Below, in pieces: positions 37,645 through 46,502 of a DNA stretch of 64,000 nt; position 1 is the first letter of the stretch; every line of letters starts with the position of its first letter. Source of the DNA: Stenotrophomonas sp. ZAC14D1_NAIMI4_1 (GTDB lineage: Bacteria; Pseudomonadota; Gammaproteobacteria; Xanthomonadales; Xanthomonadaceae); assembly GCF_003086775.1 (NCBI RefSeq), contig NZ_CP026001.1, forward strand, positions 3,064,407 to 3,128,406, written 5' to 3'. The notes under the pieces were generated by a model. It saw only the letters and a list, made by a program, of their open reading frames with translations, searched no databases and was not told the DNA's origin. The position numbers were made by a program, and so were the translations under genes.

Positions 37645-39125
37645 TGCGGCAGTTCCGGGTTGGCCAGCCGCCGCAGGGGCGCCAGCAGATCAGTAGGGAG
37701 CAGGCCGCGTGCGCCATCGAGGGCGGCGGCATCGCCGGCCAGCGCATGCAGCAGGGCACCGCACGCGGCGGCGTCGAAGGCATCCAGGCCCTGCGCGCGC
37801 AGGCTGGCGATGATGCCGGTGAGCAGGTCGCCCATGCCACCCACGGCCATGCCGGGGTTGCCGGCGGCAATCAGGCGCGGGGTCTGGCCCGGGGCGGCCA
37901 CGATGCTGCCCGCCCCCTTCAGCACCACCACCGCGTGGTAGCGCTCGGCCAGCGCCTGCGCGCAGCGGTAGCGGTCGGCCTGGATCTCGGCCGTCGTGCA
38001 TTCAAGCAGCCGCGCGGCCTCGCCCGGGTGCGGGGTCAGGATGGCATCGGGCAGCGCGCGAGGGTCGCGGGCCAGCAGGTTCAGGGCATCGGCATCAATC
38101 ACCAGCGGCTTGCCACAGTCCAGCACACGGGCAAACAGGGCGCGGGCCCAGTCGTCCTGGCCCAGCCCGGGGCCGATCGCCACGACACGGGCCTTGTCCA
38201 GCAGGTTCGGCAGCACGTCGCCGTCTTCCAGCGCGTGCACCATCGCCTCCGGCAGCCGCGCCAGCAGCGGGCCGACGTGGTCGCCACGGGTGCCGATGCT
38301 GAGCAGGCCGGCACCGGCGCGCAGGCCTGCCTCGGCGGCCAGGGCGATGGCGCCGCCACTGCCGTGGTTGCCTCCCACGCACAGCACATGGCCGGATTCA
38401 CCCTTGTGGGTGTTGGCGCGGCGCGGCGGCAGCAGGCGGGGCAGGCGATCGGCCGCCCAGCGCTGCGCACTGGCGCTCACGCCTTCCCAGGACGCGTCAT
38501 CCAGCTCCAGCGGCGCAAGCCGGCGCTGGCCGACATGGTCCAGCGCGCCACCAGTGAACAGCCCCCGGTGGTTGGCGATGAACTGCAGGGTGACCTGCGC
38601 GCGTACCGCCACGCCAGGCACCTGGCCGCGATCGGCGTCCACGCCACTGGGCACATCCAGCGCAAACACCGGCGCATCCTGGGCATTGATCGCCTCGATC
38701 AGCGCGCGGGCATCACCTTCCGGTGCGCGGTCCAGTCCCAGCCCGAACAACGCATCCACCAGCAGATCGCACGCCGGAAGCGCACCGTCCACGGTTTCCA
38801 CCTGGCCACCTGCGTCGATGAACGCTGCGGCCGCCTGCCGGGCCAGCGCCGTGGCCGGCGGCTTCCCGGCCAGCACGAACAGGCGCACCTGCCGGCCTGA
38901 CTGCAGGGCATGCGTCGCCAGCACGTAGCCATCGCCCCCGTTGTTGCCACTGCCCGCCACCACGCACAGCTGGCGGGCATCGGGCCATTGCTGCAGCAGG
39001 CACTGCCACGCGGCCAGACCGGCCTGGGACATCAGGCCCCAGCCGTCGTCGCCGGCCAGCGCGGACGCGCGTGCATCCAGCGTGCGTGCAGCGGCGGTAT
39101 CAAAGAGAAGGGAGAGATCGGGCAT
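37641..39125 (-). CDS. nnr: Bifunctional NAD(P)H-hydrate epimerase/dehydratase
   Basis: Repairs hydrated NADH and NADPH. The 494-aa protein has an N-terminal epimerase domain (about 1-215; VAGSGNNGGDGYVLA, VDALFGLGLDR) and a C-terminal dehydratase domain (about 230-490; VCVGGNHGSGGAIALA, AIGPGLGQDDW, NPGMAVGGMGDLLTG). It overlaps tsaE by 4 bp and is divergent from queG with only 23 bp between start codons, the arrangement also seen in E. coli. No ribosome binding site is visible before the ATG (see 39126-39148). Confidence 0.95.
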   Translation of the reverse strand: MPDLSLLFDTAAARTLDARASALAGDDGWGLMSQAGLAAWQCLLQQWPDARQLCVVAGSGNNGGDGYVLATHALQSGRQVRLFVLAGKPPATALARQAAAAFIDAGGQVETVDGALPACDLLVDALFGLGLDRAPEGDARALIEAINAQDAPVFALDVPSGVDADRGQVPGVAVRAQVTLQFIANHRGLFTGGALDHVGQRRLAPLELDDASWEGVSASAQRWAADRLPRLLPPRRANTHKGESGHVLCVGGNHGSGGAIALAAEAGLRAGAGLLSIGTRGDHVGPLLARLPEAMVHALEDGDVLPNLLDKARVVAIGPGLGQDDWARALFARVLDCGKPLVIDADALNLLARDPRALPDAILTPHPGEAARLLECTTAEIQADRYRCAQALAERYHAVVVLKGAGSIVAAPGQTPRLIAAGNPGMAVGGMGDLLTGIIASLRAQGLDAFDAAACGALLHALAGDAAALDGARGLLPTDLLAPLRRLANPELPQ

Positions 39126-39148
39126 GCCGGGATTTTATACTGGTGCGC
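39126..39148. promoter_or_regulatory. Very short divergent promoter region, nnr/queG
   Basis: Only 23 bp separate the two start codons. On the plus strand TATACT (39136-39141) ends 7 bp before the queG ATG; on the minus strand TATAAA lies 8 bp before the nnr ATG, using the same AT core. If these are the -10 boxes, both mRNAs would begin at or next to the start codon and be leaderless, consistent with the lack of ribosome binding sites. No good -35 is seen. Confidence 0.45.
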
Positions 39149-40219
39149 ATGTTCCCCGTCCCCGCCCCCCTCGATCCAGCCCAGGCCGTCTCGCGCATCC
39201 GTGAACTGGCCCGCGCGCACGGCTTCCAGCGCTGTGGCATCGCCGGCATCGAGCTGGGCGAGGATGAGGCACACCTGGCCGACTGGCTGGGCAAGGGCCT
39301 GTACGGCACGATGGACTGGATGGCCCGCCACGGCACCCTGCGCGCACGCCCGGCCGAGCTGCTGCCCGGCACCGTGCGTGTGATATCGGTGGGCATGGAT
39401 TACAGCCACAAGGACGACACCGAAGCCTGGGCCACCCTCGCCGATCCGGGCCGCGCCTACGTCGCGCGTTACGCACTGGGCCGCGATTACCACAAGCTGA
39501 TGCGCAACCGCCTGCAGAAGCTGGCCACGCAGATCAACGATGAAGTGGCGCCACTGGGCTATCGCGTGTTCGTCGATTCGGCGCCGGTGCTGGAACGTGC
39601 GCTGGCACGCAATGCCGGGCTGGGCTGGATCGGCAAGCACACCTGCCTGATCGACCGCCACGGCGGCTCATGGTTCTTCATCGGCGAGATCTACATCGAC
39701 ATCCCGCTGCCGATCGATGCGCCTGCCACCGCCCACTGCGGCACCTGCACGCGCTGCATCGACATCTGCCCCACCCAGGCCATCATCGGCCCGCAGCGGC
39801 TGGATGCACGACGCTGCATTTCCTACCTCACCATCGAACACGACGGCGCCATTCCCGAAGACATGCGGCCCCTGATGGGCAACCGCATCTACGGCTGCGA
39901 CGACTGCCAGCTGGTCTGCCCCTGGAACAAGTTCGCCAAGCGCACCGACGAGGCGGATTTCCGTGCGCGCAACAACCTCGATACCGCACGCCTGGACCAG
40001 CTGTTCGCCTGGGACGAGGCCGAATTCCTGCGCCGCACCGAGGGCAGCCCGATCCGCCGCAGCGGCCATGAACGCTGGCTGCGCAACATCGCGGTGGCCC
40101 TGGGCAATGCACCGGCCTCGGCCGAGGCGCTGGCCGCCCTGCATACCCGCATCGACGATCCTTCGCCGCTGGTGCGCGAGCACGTGCAATGGGCGCTGGC
40201 CCAGCACGGCGCGCGCTGA
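39149..40219 (+). CDS. queG: Epoxyqueuosine reductase
   Basis: Cobalamin and Fe-S enzyme for the last step of queuosine synthesis in tRNA. The 356-aa protein shows the two 4Fe-4S motifs CGTCTRCIDICPTQAI and CDDCQLVCPWN, plus the GLGWIGKHTCLI segment, and ends in a HEAT-like stretch. The ATG at 39149 fits the family start (FPVPAPLDPAQAVSRI). xseA follows after 45 bp. GluQRS, which acts on queuosine-containing tRNA, is encoded at 28939. Confidence 0.95.
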   Translation: MFPVPAPLDPAQAVSRIRELARAHGFQRCGIAGIELGEDEAHLADWLGKGLYGTMDWMARHGTLRARPAELLPGTVRVISVGMDYSHKDDTEAWATLADPGRAYVARYALGRDYHKLMRNRLQKLATQINDEVAPLGYRVFVDSAPVLERALARNAGLGWIGKHTCLIDRHGGSWFFIGEIYIDIPLPIDAPATAHCGTCTRCIDICPTQAIIGPQRLDARRCISYLTIEHDGAIPEDMRPLMGNRIYGCDDCQLVCPWNKFAKRTDEADFRARNNLDTARLDQLFAWDEAEFLRRTEGSPIRRSGHERWLRNIAVALGNAPASAEALAALHTRIDDPSPLVREHVQWALAQHGAR

Positions 40220-40264
40220 CGTGCGATCCTGAGCGCCCTGCTCCGCCCGCCATCCGCCGTACCC

Positions 40265-41596
40265 ATGCAGCCACGCAACAACGACGTCCTCACCCCCAGC
40301 CAGCTCAACACCCTGGCCCGCGACCTGCTGGAAGGCAGCTTCCCGGCGATCTGGGTCGAAGCCGAGCTGGGCAGCGTCGCCCGCCCCGCATCCGGGCACC
40401 TGTACTTCACCCTGAAGGACGCACGCGCGCAGCTGCGCGCCGCCATGTTCCGGATGAAGGCGCAGTACCTGAAGTTCGTGCCGCGCGAAGGCATGCGCGT
40501 GCTGGTGCGCGGCAAGGTCACCCTGTACGACGCCCGCGGCGAGTACCAGATGGTGCTGGACCACATGGAGGAAGCCGGCGAAGGTGCGCTGCGCCGCGCC
40601 TTCGAGGAACTGAAGGCACGCCTGGAGGCCGAGGGCCTGTTCGACCCGGCACGCAAGCGGCCGATGCCGGCGCACGTGCAGCGCCTGGCAGTGATCACCT
40701 CGCCCACCGGCGCCGCCGTGCGCGACGTGCTGAGCGTGCTGGCCCGCCGTTTCCCGCTGCTGGAAGTGGACCTGCTGCCGACCCTGGTCCAGGGCAGCAC
40801 CGCCGCCGCGCAGATCACCCGCCTGCTGCAGGCCGCCGATGCCAGTGGGCGTTACGACGTGATCCTGCTGACCCGCGGCGGTGGTTCGCTGGAGGATCTG
40901 TGGGCCTTCAACGACGAGGCACTGGCCCGCGCGATCGCCGCCAGCGGCACGCCGGTGGTGTCGGCGGTGGGTCACGAAACCGACTTCAGCCTGAGTGATT
41001 ACGCCGCTGACCTGCGCGCGCCGACGCCGTCGGTGGCCGCCGAACTGCTGGTGCCCGACCAGCGCGAACTGACCCTGCGCCTGCGCCGCACCGCCGCGCG
41101 CATGGTGCAGCTGCAGCGGCACACGATGCAGCAGGCGATGCAGCGCGCCGACCGCGCCCTGCTGCGCCTGAACGCACAGAGCCCGCAGGCGCGCCTTGAC
41201 CTGCTGCGTCGCCGCCAGCTCGACCTGGGCCGGCGCCTGCATGCAGCATTCAACCAGCAGCAGGAGCGCCGTGCAGCGCGCCTGCGCCACGCAGCAGCAA
41301 TCCTGCGCGGTCACCATCCGCAGCGCCAGCTGGACGAGATGCAGCGGCGCCTGGCCGCCCTGCGCGGCCGCCCGCAGGCGGCGCTGCAGCGCTTGCTGCA
41401 ACGGGACGCATTGCGGCTGCGTGGGCTGGCGCGTTCGCTGGAGGCGGTGAGCCCGCTGGCGACGGTGGCGCGTGGCTACAGCATCCTGACGCGCCGTGAT
41501 GACGGCACGCTGGTGCGGCAGGTCGGGCAGGTACAGCCGGGGGATGCCCTGCAGGCGCGCGTCGGTGACGGCGTGATCGACGTGCTGGTCAAGTAA
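40265..41596 (+). CDS. xseA: Exodeoxyribonuclease VII large subunit
   Basis: Catalytic subunit of the single-strand exonuclease. The 443-aa protein has an N-terminal OB fold ([38 protein letters not shown]), the catalytic region [17 protein letters not shown] and [42 protein letters not shown], and a long coiled coil before the C-terminus. xseB is not in the window. It ends 12 bp before the repeat-filled spacer. Confidence 0.96.
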   Translation: MQPRNNDVLTPSQLNTLARDLLEGSFPAIWVEAELGSVARPASGHLYFTLKDARAQLRAAMFRMKAQYLKFVPREGMRVLVRGKVTLYDARGEYQMVLDHMEEAGEGALRRAFEELKARLEAEGLFDPARKRPMPAHVQRLAVITSPTGAAVRDVLSVLARRFPLLEVDLLPTLVQGSTAAAQITRLLQAADASGRYDVILLTRGGGSLEDLWAFNDEALARAIAASGTPVVSAVGHETDFSLSDYAADLRAPTPSVAAELLVPDQRELTLRLRRTAARMVQLQRHTMQQAMQRADRALLRLNAQSPQARLDLLRRRQLDLGRRLHAAFNQQQERRAARLRHAAAILRGHHPQRQLDEMQRRLAALRGRPQAALQRLLQRDALRLRGLARSLEAVSPLATVARGYSILTRRDDGTLVRQVGQVQPGDALQARVGDGVIDVLVK

Positions 41597-41607
41597 GGGG
41601 TTGTTCG

Positions 41608-41789
41608 GCAGGGCTTGCAGCCCTGCACCTGCTGCAAATCAACAGCAACGTCAAAAGCCGAAGCGGCATTCCGTGGGATGGCGGGGCACTGTGGGTTTGC
41701 GGGGACGCCGTAAATACGTCCATGTAGGCTTGGTCGCCGCATCCATGCGGCTCACACCCCGCAAACCCACAGTGCCCCGCCTTCGACAG
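41608..41789 (-). ncRNA. Structured repeat element A (candidate RNA with TGGA-loop hairpins)
   Basis: One of two inverted copies in the 624-bp gene-free spacer. It contains a perfect 24-bp stem (41681-41704 with 41757-41780) enclosing two small hairpins at 41715-41726 and 41736-41751, whose 4-nt loops read TGGA on the minus strand. Its outer part includes a GCAGGGCT/AGCCCTGC hairpin at 41608-41626. Compared with copy B the long stem has a different sequence but stays perfectly paired, which argues for selection on structure. Transcription is not shown. GGA in hairpin loops is the recognition feature of CsrA/RsmA, so an RsmA-binding RNA is one possibility. Confidence 0.5.
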
Positions 41790-41821
41790 GTTCACGCGGC
41801 TGTTGGGAACTGCTGGTGGTG

Positions 41822-41985
41822 GGTGCCGACCGTTGGTCGGCACATCTGTCAGATATCGAATGAATTCATCCACGCATGGCGTGGATCTACTGGCAACTGC
41901 GGCTGTTGGTAGGTGCCGACCGTTGGTCGGCACATCTGTCAGATATCAATATCCGATCCCGTGCCGACCAACGGTCGGCACCCAC
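41822..41985. repeat. REP cluster in the centre of the xseA-M48 spacer
   Basis: Three GTGCCGACC...GGTCGGCAC palindromes (two direct at 41823 and 41913, one inverted at 41961) and one GATCCACGC-type REP (41868-41890). A 36-bp stretch that includes the first palindrome and the following ATCTGTCAGATATC is repeated directly 90 bp later. The cluster lies exactly between elements A and B. Confidence 0.8.
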
Positions 41986-42024
41986 CAACAGCAGCGTCAT
42001 GCCGTTCCGACAGATCGCGGAAAA

Positions 42025-42205
42025 CTGTCGAAGGCGGGGTGGGTCCGGTTGAGGGGGTGTGAGCGCCATGGATGGCGCGACCAAGCCCCCATGGATGGGT
42101 TTACGGCGCCCCCCTCAACCGGACCCACCCCGCCAACCCACGGAATGCCGGCTTTTGACGTTGACGTTGACGTTGATTGAGCAGGTGCAGGGCTGCAAGC
42201 CCTGC
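42025..42205 (+). ncRNA. Structured repeat element B (inverted partner of element A)
   Basis: The same layout as element A in opposite orientation and nearly the same length (181 and 182 bp). The long stem is 42034-42057 with 42110-42133, again a perfect 24 bp but with a different sequence. The inner hairpins are GCGCCA-TGGA-TGGCGC (42063-42078) and CCCA-TGGA-TGGG (42088-42099); their stems differ from those of A while the loops are kept. Between the stem and the terminal GCAGGGCT hairpin lies a (GACGTT)3 stretch. No protein-coding potential is evident. The element ends 15 bp before the M48 gene stop. Confidence 0.5.
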
Positions 42206-42220
42206 AAAACAAACAACACC

Positions 42221-43117
42221 CTACTTCGCCTGCTCGCAGAACTTCTGCCGGTACTCCAGTGCCTTCGGCATCAGCGCCTGCAGGTTCTGGATCCGGGTAC
42301 CCGGGTTGGGATGGGTCGAGGAAAACTCCGGCGGCGACTGCCCGCCACTGGCCTGCCCCATCCGCTCCCACAACGGCACCGCCTCGCGCGGATCGAAGCA
42401 CGCCGCCGCCGCCAGCATCAGCCCCACCTCATCGGCCTGGGTCTCGTGGCTGCGCGCATACGGCAGCAGATAACCGTAGCCCATCGCCGACATCATCATC
42501 TGTTGCTGCTGCGCATCCATGCCGCTGGCCGCGCCCGCCATCTGCCCGATCTGCGTCAGCTTCTGCTGCGCCATGCGCTGCGCACCATGGCGCAGCAACG
42601 CATGGGCGATCTCATGGCCCATCACCACCGCCATCGCATCGGTGGTGCGCGCCACCGGCACCAGCCCGGTGTACACCGCCATCTTGCCGCCCGGCAGGCA
42701 GAACGCGTTGGCCTGGTCGGACTGGATGACGTTGACCTCCCAGTCGAAGTCACGGGAGAAGTGCCCGGGCTGCACGCCGTGCTCCTGCGCCAGCGCGGTC
42801 TCCACCACGTCCACCTTGGCGATCAGGCGCTGCGCGATGGCGCGGATGTCGCGCGAAATCTGCGCGTTCGGATCCAGCGGCCGCTCCTGCGACAGGATCT
42901 CCTGATACGCCTGCAGGCCCAGCGCTTTTTCCTGGCTGGCATCCAGGGTGCTGTCGATCAGCACCTTCTCGCCGGTGTAGGGGTCGACCGAGCGGTTGGA
43001 AAACCAGTAGAACGCCGCATAGCCGGCCGCCAGCAGCAGCACCCACCAGCGGATGTTGCCGAACAGGCCGCGCCGGGGGCCCTGTTGCGGCGAGCGGGAA
43101 AAGGGATCGTTGCGCAT
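42221..43117 (-). CDS. M48 family metalloprotease (YggG/LoiP-like), membrane-anchored
   Basis: A 298-aa protein with one N-terminal membrane segment (about 21-38, WWVLLLAAGYAAFYWF) and a periplasmic M48 domain. The zinc site is VVMGHEIAHALLRHGA, with the third ligand in SHETQADEVGL. Family members such as LoiP and BepA trim or assemble outer-membrane proteins. The ATG at 43117 has GGAAGG seven bases upstream. The end of the protein (STHPNPGTRIQNL) is the usual M48 C-terminal pattern. Confidence 0.9.
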   Translation of the reverse strand: MRNDPFSRSPQQGPRRGLFGNIRWWVLLLAAGYAAFYWFSNRSVDPYTGEKVLIDSTLDASQEKALGLQAYQEILSQERPLDPNAQISRDIRAIAQRLIAKVDVVETALAQEHGVQPGHFSRDFDWEVNVIQSDQANAFCLPGGKMAVYTGLVPVARTTDAMAVVMGHEIAHALLRHGAQRMAQQKLTQIGQMAGAASGMDAQQQQMMMSAMGYGYLLPYARSHETQADEVGLMLAAAACFDPREAVPLWERMGQASGGQSPPEFSSTHPNPGTRIQNLQALMPKALEYRQKFCEQAK

Positions 43118-43206
43118 CGACAGGCCTTCCAGCAGACCCCGCCGGCCGGCGGGCACGGCGCAATCTTAGTGCGCCGCCGCCCAGGGCGGGTGAAGCCGCT
43201 GCGGGA

Positions 43207-45078
43207 TCAGATGCCGCGCACCAGGCGGAAGCCGATGCGCGCGCTGGTGGTGTCCGAATCCTGCGACTGGCGCCAGGCGGCGCGGGTCTGTTCCGGTGCG
43301 TTGGCCCAGTTGCCACCGCGGATGACCCGCGAGCGGCAGCCCGGGTTGAACCACGCCGCGCCATCGGACGGGGCGCGCCGGTAGCTGGCATGCCAGCAGT
43401 CGGCCACCCACTCGCTGAGGTTGCCGGACAGGTCGTGCAGGCCGAAAGCATTTGCCTGGAAGGTGGCCACCGGTGCCGGGCCCCACCAGCCATCGCCGTA
43501 GCCGACGAAGGCGTTCTGCCAGTGCCGGCCCGAGGGCGAGACATCGCGGCTGCCGGTGTAGTTGCCGTTGCCTTCCGGCGGCAGGCCCGCATCGCCCCAG
43601 GGGTAGCGGCCACTGTTGCCGCCCCGCATCGCGTACTCGAACTCGGCTTCGCTGGGCAGCCGGTAGGAACGGCCGGTCTGCTCGGACAGCCACGTGGCGT
43701 AATTCTCGGCGTCGCGCACGCTCACGTGCATCACCGGCGAATTGCCCATCGCCCGGCTGCCGTCGTAATCCGAGCGCCAGTCCACGCCGCTGCGGCGGAT
43801 GAAGTTGCCGCTGCGCTCGTCGTAGACCACCGAATGGCCGCGCCGGGTCGCGCGCGGGCGGGCGTTGGTCGCCTTCACGTAGCGCTCGAAGTCGCTCACG
43901 GTCACTTCGGTGATGGCCATCGCAAAGCCGCGTTCGAAGCGCACGTAGTGCGAGGGCCGCTCGGCGTCGGTGGCACCGGGCTCGGTATCGCCGGCGCCCA
44001 TCTGGAAGCCGCCATGCGGCACCACGATCATCTGCGGGCCACGGCCGCCGTCACGCAGTGCATCGCTGAACACCTGGCCGGGGCGGAAGCTGCCGTAATG
44101 GGTGGCCAGGTCGATGCGCTCGCGCAGCTGCGCCACCACCGGGTCACCAGGCAGGGCGATGCGCAGCGCTTCGGCCAGTTTCTCGCGCGCCGGCTTCAGG
44201 CCCTGCGGCGTGGTCAGGTCGCGCAGGCCACCGTCACGCAGCTGCACCAGCGCCGTGGCACGGATCTGTTCGATGCGCTCGAAGGCATCGGCGATGGTCG
44301 GCGAGGAATCGCGCACCTTGCTGGCCTCGGCCAGCCAGGCACCGGCACTGGCGAAGTCTCGCGCACGCGCGGCGTCCTCCGCACGGCGGATCAGCCCACT
44401 CTCTGCCGCCGCGAGGCCCTGCCGCGCACGCCGGTTGTCCTTGTCCAGGGCCAGCGCTTCGCGGAAATTGGGAATGGCACCGTCGCCGTCCTCGCCGATG
44501 CGGTCGGCACGCAGATCATCCTCACCGGCACGGTTGTAGGCCACCACGCGCTGCGCGGTCTCCACCCGGCCCTGCAGCGCGCGCACCTTGTCGTCCTTCG
44601 GCGCCAGGGTCAGCAGCACCAGCGCCTGCCGGCTGGCTTCGGCCAGCGCCTCGCGCTGCTTCAGCGGCCGCGCCAGCAGCGCGTCGGCCTGCTGCAGCAG
44701 GCGTTGCCGGGCCCGCTGCAGGCCGTCGCGGGCCTGGCGATCGTCCGGATCTTCCTCCTGCACCGCCAGCCACAGCGGGATGGCCGCGTCGGCATCCTCG
44801 TACAGGTGGTCGCGGGCGAAGGCCTGCCCGGCAGCACGGCGCATCTGCGCCTGGCTGCGCTGCTGCCGGTCCACCCGGGGCGGCGTCCACTGCTGGATGT
44901 CCTCGGCCGCGTCGTCATCGGCGATGGTGACGGTGCCCTGCCCCGGCGCGTCCGCGGGCTGGGCCTGCGCCGGACGCTCCTCATCGGCCCCGCTGGCGGG
45001 CACCGGGGGCGGCGGCGTGCAGCCGGCCAGGGCAACGGCCAGGGCGGTGCACAGCGCGGACGACAGCGGAAAACGCAA
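43207..45078 (-). CDS. Lipoprotein with formylglycine-generating-enzyme-like (SUMF1) domain
   Basis: A 623-aa predicted lipoprotein (lipobox ALAGC, Cys19). Residues about 60-340 are Ala/Arg-rich helices with TPR-like spacing; residues about 365-620 form an FGE/SUMF1 domain (MIVVPHGGFQMGAGDTEPG, PVMHVSVRDAENYATWLSE, YRLPSEAEFEYAMRGG, NLSEWVADCWH, VIRGGNWANAPEQTRAAWR). Such domains in bacteria often belong to sensor or scaffold proteins rather than true sulfatase activators; no sulfatase is nearby. Divergent from rnd. Confidence 0.88.
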   Translation of the reverse strand: MRFPLSSALCTALAVALAGCTPPPPVPASGADEERPAQAQPADAPGQGTVTIADDDAAEDIQQWTPPRVDRQQRSQAQMRRAAGQAFARDHLYEDADAAIPLWLAVQEEDPDDRQARDGLQRARQRLLQQADALLARPLKQREALAEASRQALVLLTLAPKDDKVRALQGRVETAQRVVAYNRAGEDDLRADRIGEDGDGAIPNFREALALDKDNRRARQGLAAAESGLIRRAEDAARARDFASAGAWLAEASKVRDSSPTIADAFERIEQIRATALVQLRDGGLRDLTTPQGLKPAREKLAEALRIALPGDPVVAQLRERIDLATHYGSFRPGQVFSDALRDGGRGPQMIVVPHGGFQMGAGDTEPGATDAERPSHYVRFERGFAMAITEVTVSDFERYVKATNARPRATRRGHSVVYDERSGNFIRRSGVDWRSDYDGSRAMGNSPVMHVSVRDAENYATWLSEQTGRSYRLPSEAEFEYAMRGGNSGRYPWGDAGLPPEGNGNYTGSRDVSPSGRHWQNAFVGYGDGWWGPAPVATFQANAFGLHDLSGNLSEWVADCWHASYRRAPSDGAAWFNPGCRSRVIRGGNWANAPEQTRAAWRQSQDSDTTSARIGFRLVRGI

Positions 45079-45162
45079 GCGGGGGCTCCTTCAACACGGA
45101 TGCGGACCGACGTTAGGCTATTCTCCCCTGCCTGAGCAAACCCGAGTAGTAGGCCCTGACAC

Positions 45163-46242
45163 GTGGCAACCTGGATCACCACCCCCGCCGAGCTGGACAC
45201 GTACCGCCAGCAGCGCCCGAGCCGCATCGGCCTGGACACCGAATTCATCCGTGAACGCACCTTCTGGCCGCAGCTTGCGCTGGTGCAGATGGCCGTCGGC
45301 GATGACATCCTGCTGATCGACCCGCTGATTCCCGGCATGCCCGAAGCCCTGGCCCCGTGGCTGGCCGATGAATCCATCACGAAGGTGATGCACAGCGCCA
45401 GCGAAGACCTGGTGGCATTCAAGTGGACCTGCGGCGTGCTGCCGCGGCCACTGTTCGACACCCAGATCGGTGCAGCACTGGCCGGCATCGGCGCCGGCAT
45501 GGGCTACCAGAAGCTGGTGCAGGAAATCACCGGCGTCGCCCTGGCCAAGGGTGAAACCCGCTCGGACTGGATGCGCCGGCCGCTGTCCGATTCGCAGCTG
45601 CAGTACGCCGCCGACGACGTCGAGCACCTGTTCGCGCTGCATGACGCCATCGACGGCAAGCTGCAGGCGCTGGGCCGCCAGCAGTGGCTGCACGATGATG
45701 GCGAGCGCCTGCTGGCCAGCGTGGCCAACGATGAAGAGCGCTGGCCGCACCTGGGCATGCGCGCGGCGCAGTTCCTCGATGCCGCGGCCCAGCGCCGCCT
45801 GCTGCGCCTGCTGCGCTGGCGCGATGTGCAGGCACGTAGCAGCGACCGCCCGCGCAGCTGGATCCTGGACAACGAGCTGGCCGCCACCCTGGCGCGCACG
45901 CCGCCGGCCGACGAGGCGGCGCTGGGCAAGCTGTTCGAGCAGTTCCCGAAGGCACCGCGCAAGCTGGCCGGCGCGGTCTGGCAGGCCCTGTCCACGCCGC
46001 TGGACGACGAAGCCGATGCACCGCTGGCAATGCAGGCCAGCGATACCAACAAGCAGCTGCTGAAGAAGCTGCAGGACGCGGTGGCTGAGCGCAGCCGCGA
46101 GCTGGGCCTGGCCGACGGCGTGCTGGCCTCGCGCAAGCACCTGGAAAGCTATCTGGAACGTCGCCAGTGGCCCGCCGCGCTGGCTGGCTGGCGCCAGCAG
46201 GAACTGGAAGCGCGCCTGCAGGCACTGCTGCCGGCGCGTTGA
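45163..46242 (+). CDS. rnd: Ribonuclease D
   Basis: 3'-5' exonuclease that trims tRNA and other small RNA 3' ends. The 359-aa DEDD enzyme has GLDTEFIRERTFWPQLALVQM (Asp, Glu), VMHSASEDLVAF, and YAADDVEHLFALH, followed by an HRDC domain (about 205-290) and a second helical domain. The start is GTG at 45163, the family start MATWITTPAEL. Confidence 0.94.
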   Translation: MATWITTPAELDTYRQQRPSRIGLDTEFIRERTFWPQLALVQMAVGDDILLIDPLIPGMPEALAPWLADESITKVMHSASEDLVAFKWTCGVLPRPLFDTQIGAALAGIGAGMGYQKLVQEITGVALAKGETRSDWMRRPLSDSQLQYAADDVEHLFALHDAIDGKLQALGRQQWLHDDGERLLASVANDEERWPHLGMRAAQFLDAAAQRRLLRLLRWRDVQARSSDRPRSWILDNELAATLARTPPADEAALGKLFEQFPKAPRKLAGAVWQALSTPLDDEADAPLAMQASDTNKQLLKKLQDAVAERSRELGLADGVLASRKHLESYLERRQWPAALAGWRQQELEARLQALLPAR

Positions 46243-46282
46243 TGGCGCGGCGCCAGTTGGGGCCGGCTGCACCGCCCAGAGC

Positions 46283-46476
46283 AGTCGACTGACAGTCGAC
46301 TCTACCGGCCTGCGGCGATCCTCACCGGAGGCCGACTGGAACGCGCGCAACGCGGCCGTGCTGCGGCGATCCTCACCGGAGGTCGGCTGGGTAGAGTCGA
46401 CCGTTGGTCGACTATCGCGCGCAGCGCGACCGGACTGCTGCACCGCCCAGAGCAGTCGACTGAAAGTCGACTCTAC
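46283..46476. repeat. Three GTAG REPs inside a partly duplicated spacer
   Basis: Palindromes AGTCGACTGACAGTCGACT at 46283 and AGTCGACTGAAAGTCGACT at 46454 (both ending CTCTAC), with GTAGAGTCGACCGTTGGTCG at 46391 between them. The flanking CTGCACCGCCCAGAGC and GCGGCGATCCTCACCGGAGG are each present twice, so the spacer grew by local duplication. Confidence 0.8.
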
Positions 46477-46502
46477 CTGGGCTCTGCCGTCCTCACCGTC
46501 GC

